64,000 nucleotides of DNA from Actinomyces culturomici (GTDB taxonomy: Bacteria; Actinomycetota; Actinomycetes; Actinomycetales; Actinomycetaceae), in NCBI RefSeq assembly GCF_900499005.1, contig NZ_LS991317.1, positions 459,696-523,695 of the forward strand, written 5' to 3'. A program made the position numbers and the translations under genes. Of this stretch, positions 8,407 to 16,413 are shown in pieces (the stretch's first letter is position 1; every line of letters starts with the position of its first letter). The notes beneath the pieces were generated by a model. That model saw only the letters and a program-made list of their open reading frames with translations, was not told the DNA's origin and did not search any database.

Positions 8407-8958
8407 TCAGGCGGTGATGACGGGGAGCGTCGACCAGGGGAAGTTGATCCACTTGTCGGTGCGGCGCCACACGTAGTCGGGTTCGATGATCGACACGGGC
8501 TTCTTGTAGATGACCGCGCAGCGGGCGTCGACCTTCACCTGGGTCTCGCCGTCGAGGGAGAGGCCGTGCTCGTCGATGAGGTCCATCACCATCTTCAGCG
8601 TCTTACCGGAATCGGCGACGTCGTCGACGACGAGGACGCGCTTGCCGTCCATCGCGGAGACGTCCATGAGCGGCGGGAGAAGGACCGGCTCCTCGAGGGT
8701 CTCGCCGACGCCCGTGTAGAACTCGACGTTCATCGTGCCGCAGGCCTTGACCTCCATCGCGTAGGAGATCGCGCCGGCGGGGATGAGGCCTCCGCGGGCG
8801 ATCGCGACGATGAGGTCGGGGATCCAGCCGGACTCGACGATCTGGGTCGTCAGCTCGCGCGAGGCGGTGCCGAAGAGCTCCCAGGTGAGGACCTCGCGCT
8901 CGGGGGCGTCCGATGCGTCCTTGCTCGTCGCCAGTCGGGTCGCGGACTGCTCGCTCAT
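8407..8958 (-). CDS. Purine-type phosphoribosyltransferase
   Basis: A 183-residue type I phosphoribosyltransferase. The PRPP-binding motif VLVVDDVADSGKT lies near residue 115 and the small loop ARGGLIPAG is at about residue 55, as in hypoxanthine, xanthine and guanine enzymes. The final region with WINFPWS resembles the xanthine-guanine (Gpt-like) proteins of actinobacteria. Substrate specificity is inferred only. Between this gene and 9098 about 140 bases hold no recognisable feature. Confidence 0.8.
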   Translation of the reverse strand: MSEQSATRLATSKDASDAPEREVLTWELFGTASRELTTQIVESGWIPDLIVAIARGGLIPAGAISYAMEVKACGTMNVEFYTGVGETLEEPVLLPPLMDVSAMDGKRVLVVDDVADSGKTLKMVMDLIDEHGLSLDGETQVKVDARCAVIYKKPVSIIEPDYVWRRTDKWINFPWSTLPVITA

Positions 8959-9098
8959 GTCACTCCTGTCGTCGTCGCCTGCGGGTGCTCCTCGGACCGG
9001 CGCTCCGATCCTCAGGTCTCCAGATTAGCCTCCGGGAGCGGGGATGCCGTCGCATTCCCGGGGCCCTCGGCCTGTCGCGCTCAAGATCCCGCTGAATC

Positions 9099-10625
9099 TC
9101 ATTCGTCTTGTGATTTCGCGAATTTCACGCAGGTCCAGGAGATCGGCGGGAGATCGAGCGTGAGATCGCAGCCCTGCCGCCTCCACGCGGAGTTCCGACG
9201 CGGTCGGACGCGATCAGGGTCGTTCATTGTGTTCGTCGCATCAGGATCGGGATCCGAGAGTGTGAGCACTTCGAGGAGTTCGAGCTTTGCGAATGAAGAG
9301 GTGTCGATTCGTGCCTCGATGTTCTCGTCGGGAGATCGGTTCACGAGGAAGAGCGCGGCTGTTCCCGAATCCGAGTCGTGGGTGGCGACGGCATCGAGGA
9401 GGGGAACTGAACCGTGAAGGGCGGTTGTCATCTTCGGGGAGTCGATGGTAACGGGGAGCGCTTCTCCTCGGGCGAGAGCCGAGGCGAGGGCGAAGGGATG
9501 GAAGGTGGTTTGACGCCATGCGGGGCCGCCCGGCTCAGTCATGATCGGCGCGATGACGTTCACGAGTTGCGCGAGTGAGGCGCTTCGGACGCGATCGGCA
9601 TGCTTGAGGAGGGAGATGATGAGGGACCCGAAGACGACGGCATCGGTCACCGTGTAAACGTCTTCCAGGAGGCGAGGGGCGATCGGCCAATTGCTGATCC
9701 CCTCGATCTTGTCGACTTGTTCGAAGCGGGTGTTGTACCAGATGTTCCATTCATCGAAGGAGATATCAATGCGCTTCGAGGACTTCTTCGCCGCGCCGAC
9801 GTGGTCGGCGGTTGCGATGACGGTTTCGATGAAGTGATCCATATTCACCGAAGAGGCGAGGAAGCTCGCTCGATCACCGTCGATCTCCTCGTAGTAGGCG
9901 TGGCACGAGATGAAATCGACGAAGTCGTAGGTGTGTTCGAGGACCGTTCGCTCCCACGTCCCGAAGGTCGGCATTGATGCGCTGGAGGAGCCGCATACGA
10001 CGAGGCGGATATCGGGATCGATGAGTTTCATCGCGTGGGCGGTCCGCGCTGCTAGACGACCGTATTCCTCGGCGCTTCGATGACCGATCTGCCAGGGGCC
10101 GTCCATTTCATTGCCCAGGCACCACATCCGGACGCCGAAGGGCTCGCTGCGGCCGTTGCGGATCCGGGCATCGGACCATTCGGTGCCGCTCCGAATATTC
10201 GCGTATTCGAGGAGGTCGAGGGCTTCGGCTGTCCCCCGGGTGCCGAGGTTGACCGCGAGCATGAGATCCGAGTCGACTCTTTCGAGCCACTGTGAGAACT
10301 CATGCAGACCGATCCGGTTCGGCTCTTTCGAATGCCAGGCGAGGTCGAGCCGCGTTGGGCGCTTCTCGATCGGGCCGACCGAGTCTTCCCAGCGGAATCC
10401 GGAGACGAAGTTGCCTCCGGGGTACCTGATCGTGGAAACGCCGAGCTCCTTCACGAGTTCGATGACATCCGTGCGGAATCCATCCTCATCTGCGAGGGGA
10501 TGGGTTGGTTCGAAGATGCCGGTGTAGATGTGGCGGCCGAGATGCTCGACGAATCCTCCGAAGAGATCACGGCTGATGCCGCCGATCGGAGTGCTGGAGT
10601 TGAGTGCGAGGCGTGCCGTGAGCAT
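9099..10625 (-). CDS. Alpha-L-arabinofuranosidase, GH51
   Basis: A 508-residue intracellular retaining glycosidase that releases terminal arabinofuranose from arabino-oligosaccharides. GH51 hallmarks: RYPGGNFVSGFRWEDSVGP in the N-terminal barrel, the acid/base Glu in CLGNEMDGPW (about residue 170) and the nucleophile Glu in SFDEWNIWY (about residue 292). There is no signal peptide. Length matches the family (about 500). It is the last gene of a three-gene operon behind two sugar permeases and has an AAGGAG ribosome site before ATG 10625. Its role is to finish digestion of imported arabinan fragments. Confidence 0.92.
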   Translation of the reverse strand: MLTARLALNSSTPIGGISRDLFGGFVEHLGRHIYTGIFEPTHPLADEDGFRTDVIELVKELGVSTIRYPGGNFVSGFRWEDSVGPIEKRPTRLDLAWHSKEPNRIGLHEFSQWLERVDSDLMLAVNLGTRGTAEALDLLEYANIRSGTEWSDARIRNGRSEPFGVRMWCLGNEMDGPWQIGHRSAEEYGRLAARTAHAMKLIDPDIRLVVCGSSSASMPTFGTWERTVLEHTYDFVDFISCHAYYEEIDGDRASFLASSVNMDHFIETVIATADHVGAAKKSSKRIDISFDEWNIWYNTRFEQVDKIEGISNWPIAPRLLEDVYTVTDAVVFGSLIISLLKHADRVRSASLAQLVNVIAPIMTEPGGPAWRQTTFHPFALASALARGEALPVTIDSPKMTTALHGSVPLLDAVATHDSDSGTAALFLVNRSPDENIEARIDTSSFAKLELLEVLTLSDPDPDATNTMNDPDRVRPRRNSAWRRQGCDLTLDLPPISWTCVKFAKSQDE

Positions 10626-10648
10626 GACTCTCCTTCGAGTTGAGGGGC

Positions 10649-11512
10649 CTACTTGAGGCCTGTGGTGGCGACCGAGGCGATGAACTGGCGTTGCACCAGC
10701 ATGAAGACCAGGGTCAGGGGAATGAGGGCGACGAAGGATCCGGCCATCATGACTCCATAGGGGATGATCCCGCCGGGGCCGGTGAGCATGGTCAAGCCCG
10801 AAGTGACGGTGGCCATGTCTTCTCGGGTCGTGAGGACGAGGGGCCAGAGGAGGTCGTTCCAGTTATTGACGAAGTTGTAAACGCCGAGCGTCAGGAGGGG
10901 GGCCACGGCGTTCGGAATGGCGATCGACGTGAAGATCTTCCATTCGTTGGCTCCGTCGATCCGTGCTGCGTCTTCGAGCTCTTTGGGGAAGGCGAGGAAG
11001 AACTGACGGAGGAAGAAGATGCCGAAGGCGTCGGCCGCCCTGGGTGCGATGAGCCCGAGATAGGAGTTGATCCAGCCGAGCTCAGAAATGATCTGGTAGA
11101 CGGGGATGAGGAGGGCCTGGAAGGGGATCATCAACGAGGCGATGATGAGGATGAGAAGAGGCTTGCGGCCCCTGAAATCGAAGCGTGCGAGGGCGTAAGC
11201 CGCAAGCGAGTCGAACACCAATGAGAAGACCGTGACTCCGCCTGCGAATGCGAAGGAGTTGGCGACGAGCCTGGCGAAAGGAAGGTCGGTGAAGATCCTC
11301 TTGAAGTTGTCGAGGGTCCACCCGTCCGGGATGAGGGTCGGCGGGAAGACGTTGATCTCGCCGTTCGCTTTGAAGGCCGTAAAAACGATGATGGCGATGG
11401 GGAGGAATACGACGAGGGTGATTGCCGTTGCCGTGGCGAGGAGGAGCGTTTTCTCAAGACGGCGGGCAACGGTGGTGCTCAGGCCCCGTGAGGTGCCGGG
11501 ATTCGGCGTCAT
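10649..11512 (-). CDS. ABC sugar permease, MalG/AraQ type
   Basis: A 287-residue inner-membrane permease with six predicted helices. The EAA loop that contacts the ATPase reads EDAARIDGANEWKIFTSIAIP near residue 190. It pairs with the MalF-type permease encoded upstream, whose stop overlaps this start by four bases (ATGA). No ATPase gene occurs in the locus; a shared MsiK-like ATPase elsewhere is expected in such actinobacterial systems. Predicted substrate is arabino-oligosaccharide, inferred from adjacent GH51 and GH93 genes. Confidence 0.88.
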   Translation of the reverse strand: MTPNPGTSRGLSTTVARRLEKTLLLATATAITLVVFLPIAIIVFTAFKANGEINVFPPTLIPDGWTLDNFKRIFTDLPFARLVANSFAFAGGVTVFSLVFDSLAAYALARFDFRGRKPLLILIIASLMIPFQALLIPVYQIISELGWINSYLGLIAPRAADAFGIFFLRQFFLAFPKELEDAARIDGANEWKIFTSIAIPNAVAPLLTLGVYNFVNNWNDLLWPLVLTTREDMATVTSGLTMLTGPGGIIPYGVMMAGSFVALIPLTLVFMLVQRQFIASVATTGLK

Positions 11513-12420
11513 GACGCTTGCCTCGCTTTCCGGGAGGAGAAGAAGAATTGTGCGACTCCGAGGAGAAGCGTCATGAGGAGGAGAAGATAGGAAAGCGCTG
11601 AAGCGGATCCGAGTTCGAGGTCGCGGAATCCGGATTCGTAGATCTGCATGACGATCGTCTGCGTCGATCGGTACGGTCCTCCTCCGGTGAGGACGTAGAT
11701 CTGATCAAAAGCTTGGAGGGCTGCGATGGTTGAGACCACGAGCACGAATCCGGTGGTGTTCCCGAGGAGGGGGAGGGTGATGTGTCGGAAGCGCTTGATC
11801 GCGTTCGCGCCGTCGACTCTCGCCGCCTCGTAGAGCGAAGTGGGGATGTCCTGGAGGCCTGCGAGGAATACCGTCATGTAGAAGGGGACGTTCTTCCAAA
11901 CGGCGATCAAGGCGACTGCCGGCATGGCGAGGCTCTCGTCTTGGAAGACGTTGCCGAATTCGATGCCGAAGCGGGAAAGCCAGTAGCTCAGAAGGCCGAG
12001 TTGAGGATCGAGCAGGTACTGCCAGGCGAAGGCGGTGACCGAGAGGGAGACGATGAAGGGGAGGAATAGCCAGGTTCGGAAGAGTCCCCTCAAAGGGAGG
12101 AGGGGATGATTGAGGAGGAGGGCGAGGGCGAGGGAGAGGATGACGGAAACGGGTGTGAAGATCGCGCAGTAGAGGGCGGTATTGATGAGTGAATCCAAGA
12201 TCTCCGGGTCTTGGAGGAGCTCGGCGTAGTTCGCGATCCCGACGAACTCAGGACGGCCGAATGCGGTGTTTGAGTGCAGTGAGGTGAGGAGGGCTTTCGT
12301 CATCGGCCAGAAGACGAAAACTCCGAGGATGCCCGCCGCAGGCAGCAGGAATGGAAGAGCGACTCCGAATTGTGATCGACCGCGCGTCGTTCGTTCTCGA
12401 TGATGTGCGCGTCCGCTCAT
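11509..12420 (-). CDS. ABC sugar permease, MalF/AraP type
   Basis: A 303-residue permease and first gene of the leftward operon. Its EAA motif is YEAARVDGANAIKRFRHITLP. The N-terminus is short and basic before the first helix (LPFLLPAAGILGVFVF). A purine-rich GAGGGGGG precedes ATG 12420. The divergent intergenic region contains two LacI-type operators, one 43 bases upstream of this start. It forms the transmembrane heterodimer with the following gene and receives substrate from the lipoprotein encoded on the other strand. Confidence 0.88.
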   Translation of the reverse strand: MSGRAHHRERTTRGRSQFGVALPFLLPAAGILGVFVFWPMTKALLTSLHSNTAFGRPEFVGIANYAELLQDPEILDSLINTALYCAIFTPVSVILSLALALLLNHPLLPLRGLFRTWLFLPFIVSLSVTAFAWQYLLDPQLGLLSYWLSRFGIEFGNVFQDESLAMPAVALIAVWKNVPFYMTVFLAGLQDIPTSLYEAARVDGANAIKRFRHITLPLLGNTTGFVLVVSTIAALQAFDQIYVLTGGGPYRSTQTIVMQIYESGFRDLELGSASALSYLLLLMTLLLGVAQFFFSSRKARQAS

Positions 12421-12462
12421 GTTCCCCCCTCTCGGGATCGACTGTGATCACTACGAATGGTG

Positions 12463-12474
12463 TACAACGTTGTA
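12463..12474. promoter_or_regulatory. LacI-family operator, permease side
   Basis: Perfect palindrome TACAACGTTGTA in the divergent promoter region, nearer the permease operon. The same sequence precedes the GH93 gene and a one-base variant lies nearer the binding-protein gene. The likely ligand is the LacI protein encoded at 15269-16276. Confidence 0.75.
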
Positions 12475-12569
12475 TCTAACACCGCGCCTCCTGTCAAGCC
12501 CCGCGACAACTGGTTATGCGACTTCTTGACATTGTGTGCGTGAGAAGCTGATACTGGTTTCGACGCAGT

Positions 12570-12581
12570 TACATCGTTGTA
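12570..12581. promoter_or_regulatory. LacI-family operator, binding-protein side
   Basis: TACATCGTTGTA, one mismatch from the perfect palindrome, 55 bases before the start of the sugar-binding lipoprotein gene and 96 bases from its twin. Two sites in one divergent region would allow looping by a tetrameric or paired repressor. Confidence 0.65.
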
Positions 12582-12636
12582 CTTGCGTGTTCATCGGTTG
12601 TTCGTTGGTGATGTCATCAGAAGTGGAGAAAACGCG

Positions 12637-13923
12637 ATGAAGATGTTTGTGAAAGTTGCGGGAGTGGGGGCTGCGTTCTCCTTCGTGCTTGCGGGATGCG
12701 CTCAAGGCGGCACCGCTCAGGAGAGCGGTGCTCAGGAGAGCGGGTCATCCGCAGGGGTCGTCTCCCTTGAGTTCTGGCACGGTTACACGGAAGCGGACGG
12801 AAAGGTGCTGGATTCGCTCGTTGAGGAGTTCAATGCGTCCCATCCGGGCGTCACCATCACGCCGGTGACGAAACCGTGGGGCACTCTCCTCGATACCGCA
12901 CTCCCGGCACTCACCGCAGGCGAAGGCCCCCACATCATGGCGCTTCCGCCGGAGAACATTCCGACCTACGCGTCCAAGGGTGCTCTCGTCCCCCTCGATG
13001 AGTGGTACTCCTCGACCGAAGGAGGGGTTTCGCGACTGAATGAGCAGGCGATCGCCACGGGCGACGCCGATGGGAAGCGCTACGGCGCGCCCCTGAGCTT
13101 CACTCCGCTCACGATGTTCTACAACAAGGCGATGTTCGATGCCGCCGGAGTCGCAGTGCCGACGACGTGGGATGAATGGGTGGATGCGGCGAAGCGCCTC
13201 ACCGTCGATGAGGATGGTGATGGGAAGCCTGAAATCTACGGACTGGCTTTGCAGGACAATGCCACGGTGGGCAACGGAGTGTGGATGTCCCTTCTCAAGA
13301 GCGGAGGAGGAGACGTTGTCGATCCTCAGGGAAAGGTCGTGGTGGATTCCCCGGAGAATCTTGCGACTCTCGAGTACTGGTCCAGGGCTGTCGTGGAAGA
13401 CAAGATCTCCCCGACCGGCCTCACGGGTGTCAATGGTGATGAGCTCTTCAAGTCCGGCAAGGTCGCGATGACTCTGGGTGGTCCTTGGCTTGCGACAGTC
13501 GCTCAAGAAGCCGGAATCGATTACGGGATTGCGACGCTTCCGGCGGGCCCTGCGGGTATCAAGGCTTCCGCGCTCGCGGTCGACATGAGCATCACGGCTC
13601 GAGCGGAGGAGAAGGAACGGGCCGCGGCCCTGGAGTTCTTCAGCTGGTTCTACGAGCGGGGCAACATGATCAAGTGGTCGCTTGCCTCCGGCTGGCCCCC
13701 TCTCACGTCCGAAGTCACTCCCGAGGATGTGGCTGAGAATCAAGTGGTTGCGGCGCTGGCGGCTCAGTCGCAGTACGGCGTAGCCCTGCTGCCCGGAGTC
13801 ATCCCTCAAGCGGATGTCCTCAAGGAGCTCGACATCGTCACCCAGAAGACGCTCGCTGGAGGAGCCCCGGCTGATCTGCTCAAGGATGCGCAGAAAGCGA
13901 TGAGCGACAAGCTGTCCGAATGA
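12637..13923 (+). CDS. Extracellular sugar-binding lipoprotein
   Basis: A 428-residue ABC solute-binding protein. The signal peptide ends in the lipobox VLAGC, so the mature protein is lipid-anchored. The body has the cluster B oligosaccharide-binding pattern: LEFWHGYTEADG, the central FYNKAMFDAAGV, and a Trp-rich C-terminal half. ATG 12637 is chosen over an upstream frame start (12577) because it follows a GGAG site by 8 bases and begins the signal peptide directly. It is transcribed away from the two permeases it serves and is followed by a strong hairpin. Confidence 0.9.
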   Translation: MKMFVKVAGVGAAFSFVLAGCAQGGTAQESGAQESGSSAGVVSLEFWHGYTEADGKVLDSLVEEFNASHPGVTITPVTKPWGTLLDTALPALTAGEGPHIMALPPENIPTYASKGALVPLDEWYSSTEGGVSRLNEQAIATGDADGKRYGAPLSFTPLTMFYNKAMFDAAGVAVPTTWDEWVDAAKRLTVDEDGDGKPEIYGLALQDNATVGNGVWMSLLKSGGGDVVDPQGKVVVDSPENLATLEYWSRAVVEDKISPTGLTGVNGDELFKSGKVAMTLGGPWLATVAQEAGIDYGIATLPAGPAGIKASALAVDMSITARAEEKERAAALEFFSWFYERGNMIKWSLASGWPPLTSEVTPEDVAENQVVAALAAQSQYGVALLPGVIPQADVLKELDIVTQKTLAGGAPADLLKDAQKAMSDKLSE

Positions 13924-13930
13924 CCAATTC

Positions 13931-13965
13931 GGGCCGGTGGATCAAGCATCGTGATCCACCGGCCC
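13931..13965 (+). terminator. Hairpin between binding-protein and GH1-like genes
   Basis: A 14-bp perfect stem (13931-13944 with 13952-13965) with a 7-base loop begins 8 bases after the lipoprotein stop codon and lacks a T-run. It probably stabilises or partly terminates the lipoprotein message, giving more binding protein than downstream enzyme. Confidence 0.65.
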
Positions 13966-13989
13966 GTCATCGTGAAGGGAGGCCGCCCC

Positions 13990-15228
13990 ATGCGGTGGTT
14001 CGAAGACGGTCGACTGCGACTTGCGATCGGCATTGAGGACACATTCGTCCCGCAGAGTTCGCCGCGTGAACGTGCGCTCGACGAATACGAGCTCATGGAT
14101 CACTACGAGAATCTGGAAGAGGATCTTCGGCTCCTCGGAGAAGCTCGTGCTGACATGGTGCGTTGGGGGATTCCCTGGCATCGGATCAATCCTGAGCCGG
14201 GCGTGTGGCACTGGGACTTCGTCGACCGCGCGATTGATCGGCTTGAAGCCCAGGGGATCGATCTCATCGCGGATCTCGTGCATTACGGAACCCCTCTGTG
14301 GTGTGAAGGGGAGTTCTCCAACCCCGACTACCCGAAGTACGTCGCGGAATACGCGTTCGAGGTGGCGCAGCGCTACAGAGGCAGGATCGCGCACTACACG
14401 CCGACGAATGAGCCTCTGCTGACGGCCATGTACTGCGGGGAGTTCGCTCATTGGCCGCCTCATCTCGAAGGTGATCCCGGATTCGTTGCCATGGTCAAGG
14501 CCGTGTCGCGGGGGATCGTCGGAATCCAGGAGGCGGTCGCCCAGGCCGACTCGGCCGCCGATTTCGTCCATGTCGAAGCTTCATTCAGGTTCACAGGAGA
14601 TCTTGCTGCGCATTCTGGGACCGTGGAATTCCTCAAACATCGACGATTCCTCATCGAAGACCTCGTGACCGGTCGAGTGGATGACGCCCATCCGCTCCTC
14701 GAATTCCTCGAGGAGAACGGCTTTTCCGACGCCGACCTGCAATGGGCCGGGGAGCACCTGGCTCTGCCCGATGTCATGGGTGTCAACTACTATCCGCAGC
14801 ACTCCACCGAGGTCTTCGAAGCGAATCGGGTTCTCGGTGGCGGCCCGGGTGAATTGCGGCCGCGGCGCAACGAATGGGAGAAGGGGCTGCGGGACGTGCT
14901 CACGCTGTTCGCTCAGCGCTATGGCAGACCCGTGTTCCTCAGTGAAACCGGCTTCACGGGAACAGTTGACGAACGCGTGGCGTGGCTCGAGCGTTCCTTC
15001 GATGAAATCGTGAGATTGCGTCGAGAGGGAATGGACATCGTCGGCTATACCTGGTGGTCGCTGACCGACATGTTCGAGTGGAGCTATCGCTACGGCGATG
15101 CTCCGAGGATGGACTACCTCCTCGAGATGGGTCTGTGGAGCCTCGAAGAGGACCGGGACAAGCGGCTGCGCCGAGTGCGCAATCGTGCGGCGGATACCTT
15201 CGCGGGCATCAGGGGCCGCGTCGGCTGA
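13990..15228 (+). CDS. Clan GH-A beta-glycosidase, GH1-like
   Basis: A 412-residue cytoplasmic (beta/alpha)8 glycosidase. The acid/base motif TNEP (GH1 usually TxNEP) and nucleophile motif SETG (GH1 normally (I/V)TENG) are both seen, as is GVNYYP. The sequence is shorter than classical GH1 (about 450), and its exact family is uncertain. Its likely task is trimming a sugar attached to or imported with arabinan oligosaccharides. The ATG at 13990 follows AGGGAGG by about 7 bases; the upstream GTG at 13951 lies in a hairpin loop and is rejected. It ends at a strong bidirectional terminator. Confidence 0.72.
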   Translation: MRWFEDGRLRLAIGIEDTFVPQSSPRERALDEYELMDHYENLEEDLRLLGEARADMVRWGIPWHRINPEPGVWHWDFVDRAIDRLEAQGIDLIADLVHYGTPLWCEGEFSNPDYPKYVAEYAFEVAQRYRGRIAHYTPTNEPLLTAMYCGEFAHWPPHLEGDPGFVAMVKAVSRGIVGIQEAVAQADSAADFVHVEASFRFTGDLAAHSGTVEFLKHRRFLIEDLVTGRVDDAHPLLEFLEENGFSDADLQWAGEHLALPDVMGVNYYPQHSTEVFEANRVLGGGPGELRPRRNEWEKGLRDVLTLFAQRYGRPVFLSETGFTGTVDERVAWLERSFDEIVRLRREGMDIVGYTWWSLTDMFEWSYRYGDAPRMDYLLEMGLWSLEEDRDKRLRRVRNRAADTFAGIRGRVG

Positions 15229-15251
15229 AAGGCGACGAGCTCTCATCTGAA

Positions 15252-15289
15252 GTCCCGCGCGAATCCGCCTAAGCGGATTCGCGCGGGAC
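15252..15289. terminator. Bidirectional terminator containing the lacI stop codon
   Basis: A perfect 17-bp stem (15252-15268 with 15273-15289) and a 4-base loop CTAA separate the convergent GH1-like and lacI genes. The TAG stop of lacI (15269-15271, minus strand) lies in the loop, so one arm encodes the repressor's last residues. Confidence 0.85.
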
Positions 15290-16276
15290 GAGCTTGAAAT
15301 CGACGAGGTGCTCGCGCGGGTTTTGAGGAGCGGACTGCCCATTCTCGATCCGCTCGAGGAGGAAGGAGAGGGTGACCTCGGCGATCTCCGCCCGGCCCGG
15401 GTCAACGCTTGACAATGAGGGCATTGAGAACTCGCCCTCGGTCACGTTGTCGAAACCGATGACGGCCACTTCGTCAGGGATCCGGCGCCGGACCTCGTTA
15501 AGGGCGCGAATGACGCCGATGCCCAGAGCGTCGTTCATCGCGAATACGGCGTCGAAGTCGATGCCCGATGAGACGAGCTCGCGCATCGCATGGGCGCCAT
15601 TGCGCGAATGCCACAGGTCGGTGTAGCCGACGAGGCGCGGATCGTAGGGGATCCCCGCTTCGTTCAGGGCCGACTTGTATCCCTTGAAACGCAGGGCGGC
15701 TGAACCGAGTTTCTCATTCGCGTGCGCGCCGATCACGGCGATGCGCCGCCGTCCCGCTGCGATGAGGTGGTGCGTCGCGGCGGCGGCGGCGTCGACGTTC
15801 CGCATCGTCACGTGGTCGACTGGGCCGTTGAATATCCGTTCGCCGAGCAGGACCATCGGGTATTCGACGCGGAGGAGCTCCTCATCATCTTGGCTCATCC
15901 CCAGGGGGGAGAAGATCAGGCCGTCTGCGAGCATCCGTTGAGGGCTGGACAGCATGGCGATCTCCTTGGAGCGATCGCCACCGGTCTGCTCGAGTTGAAC
16001 GCTATAGCCCGCCTTCGCTGCGGACTCGGTGATGTGTTCGGCGAGCTGGGCGAAATAGTTGAGTCCGATCTCCGGTACGACAAGGCTGATGACATGACTC
16101 TTGCCGGATCTCAGGCTCCTCGCCGATAAGTTGGGCCGGTATCCGAGGGTCCGAATGGCCCTCTCGACTTTCTCCCTCGTCTCGGGGCGCACGTTGGCGC
16201 TGCTATTTACAACGTTAGAGACCGTCTTGATGGACACCTGCGCGAGTGCTGCGACCTCTCGGAGGGTGACTGACAT
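15269..16276 (-). CDS. LacI-family repressor of the arabinan locus
   Basis: A 335-residue regulator. The N-terminal helix-turn-helix reads LREVAALAQVSIKTVSNVVN, with the hinge GYRPNLSARSLRSG, followed by a periplasmic-binding-protein-like effector domain (VIGFDN near the C-terminus). ATG 16276 is preferred because the HTH should begin within a few residues; an AAGGAG site precedes it. The gene diverges from the GH93 gene, and a perfect TACAACGTTGTA palindrome lies between them, so autoregulation and repression of the whole locus are expected. The effector is probably arabinose or an arabino-oligosaccharide (inference). Confidence 0.88.
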   Translation of the reverse strand: MSVTLREVAALAQVSIKTVSNVVNSSANVRPETREKVERAIRTLGYRPNLSARSLRSGKSHVISLVVPEIGLNYFAQLAEHITESAAKAGYSVQLEQTGGDRSKEIAMLSSPQRMLADGLIFSPLGMSQDDEELLRVEYPMVLLGERIFNGPVDHVTMRNVDAAAAATHHLIAAGRRRIAVIGAHANEKLGSAALRFKGYKSALNEAGIPYDPRLVGYTDLWHSRNGAHAMRELVSSGIDFDAVFAMNDALGIGVIRALNEVRRRIPDEVAVIGFDNVTEGEFSMPSLSSVDPGRAEIAEVTLSFLLERIENGQSAPQNPREHLVDFKLVPRESA

Positions 16277-16375
16277 GCTTCTCCTTCGTGTGTGCGATGT
16301 CTGCAAGATTAGCCCATTCGAACTCTCGAATAAACGGCTTGGGGAGCTGAGTGCGGAGCGGTAATATTGATTCGC

Positions 16376-16387
16376 TACAACGTTGTA
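16376..16387. promoter_or_regulatory. LacI-family operator upstream of GH93 gene
   Basis: Perfect TACAACGTTGTA, extended to CTACAACGTTGTAG, centred about 32 bases before the GH93 start codon, where it could block promoter clearance. It is identical to the site at 12463-12474. Confidence 0.78.
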
Positions 16388-16413
16388 GTTCTGATGGATC
16401 CTCAGGAGGACCT

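Noticed and set aside
13951-13989. Earlier GTG start for the GH1-like gene
   Set aside because: It lies in the hairpin loop and lacks a ribosome site, whereas ATG 13990 has AGGGAGG at a good distance.
16195-16225. Fourth TACAACGTTGTA-like operator
   Set aside because: Only TACAACGTT matches, and it lies within the lacI codons for the conserved SNVVN of the helix-turn-helix.
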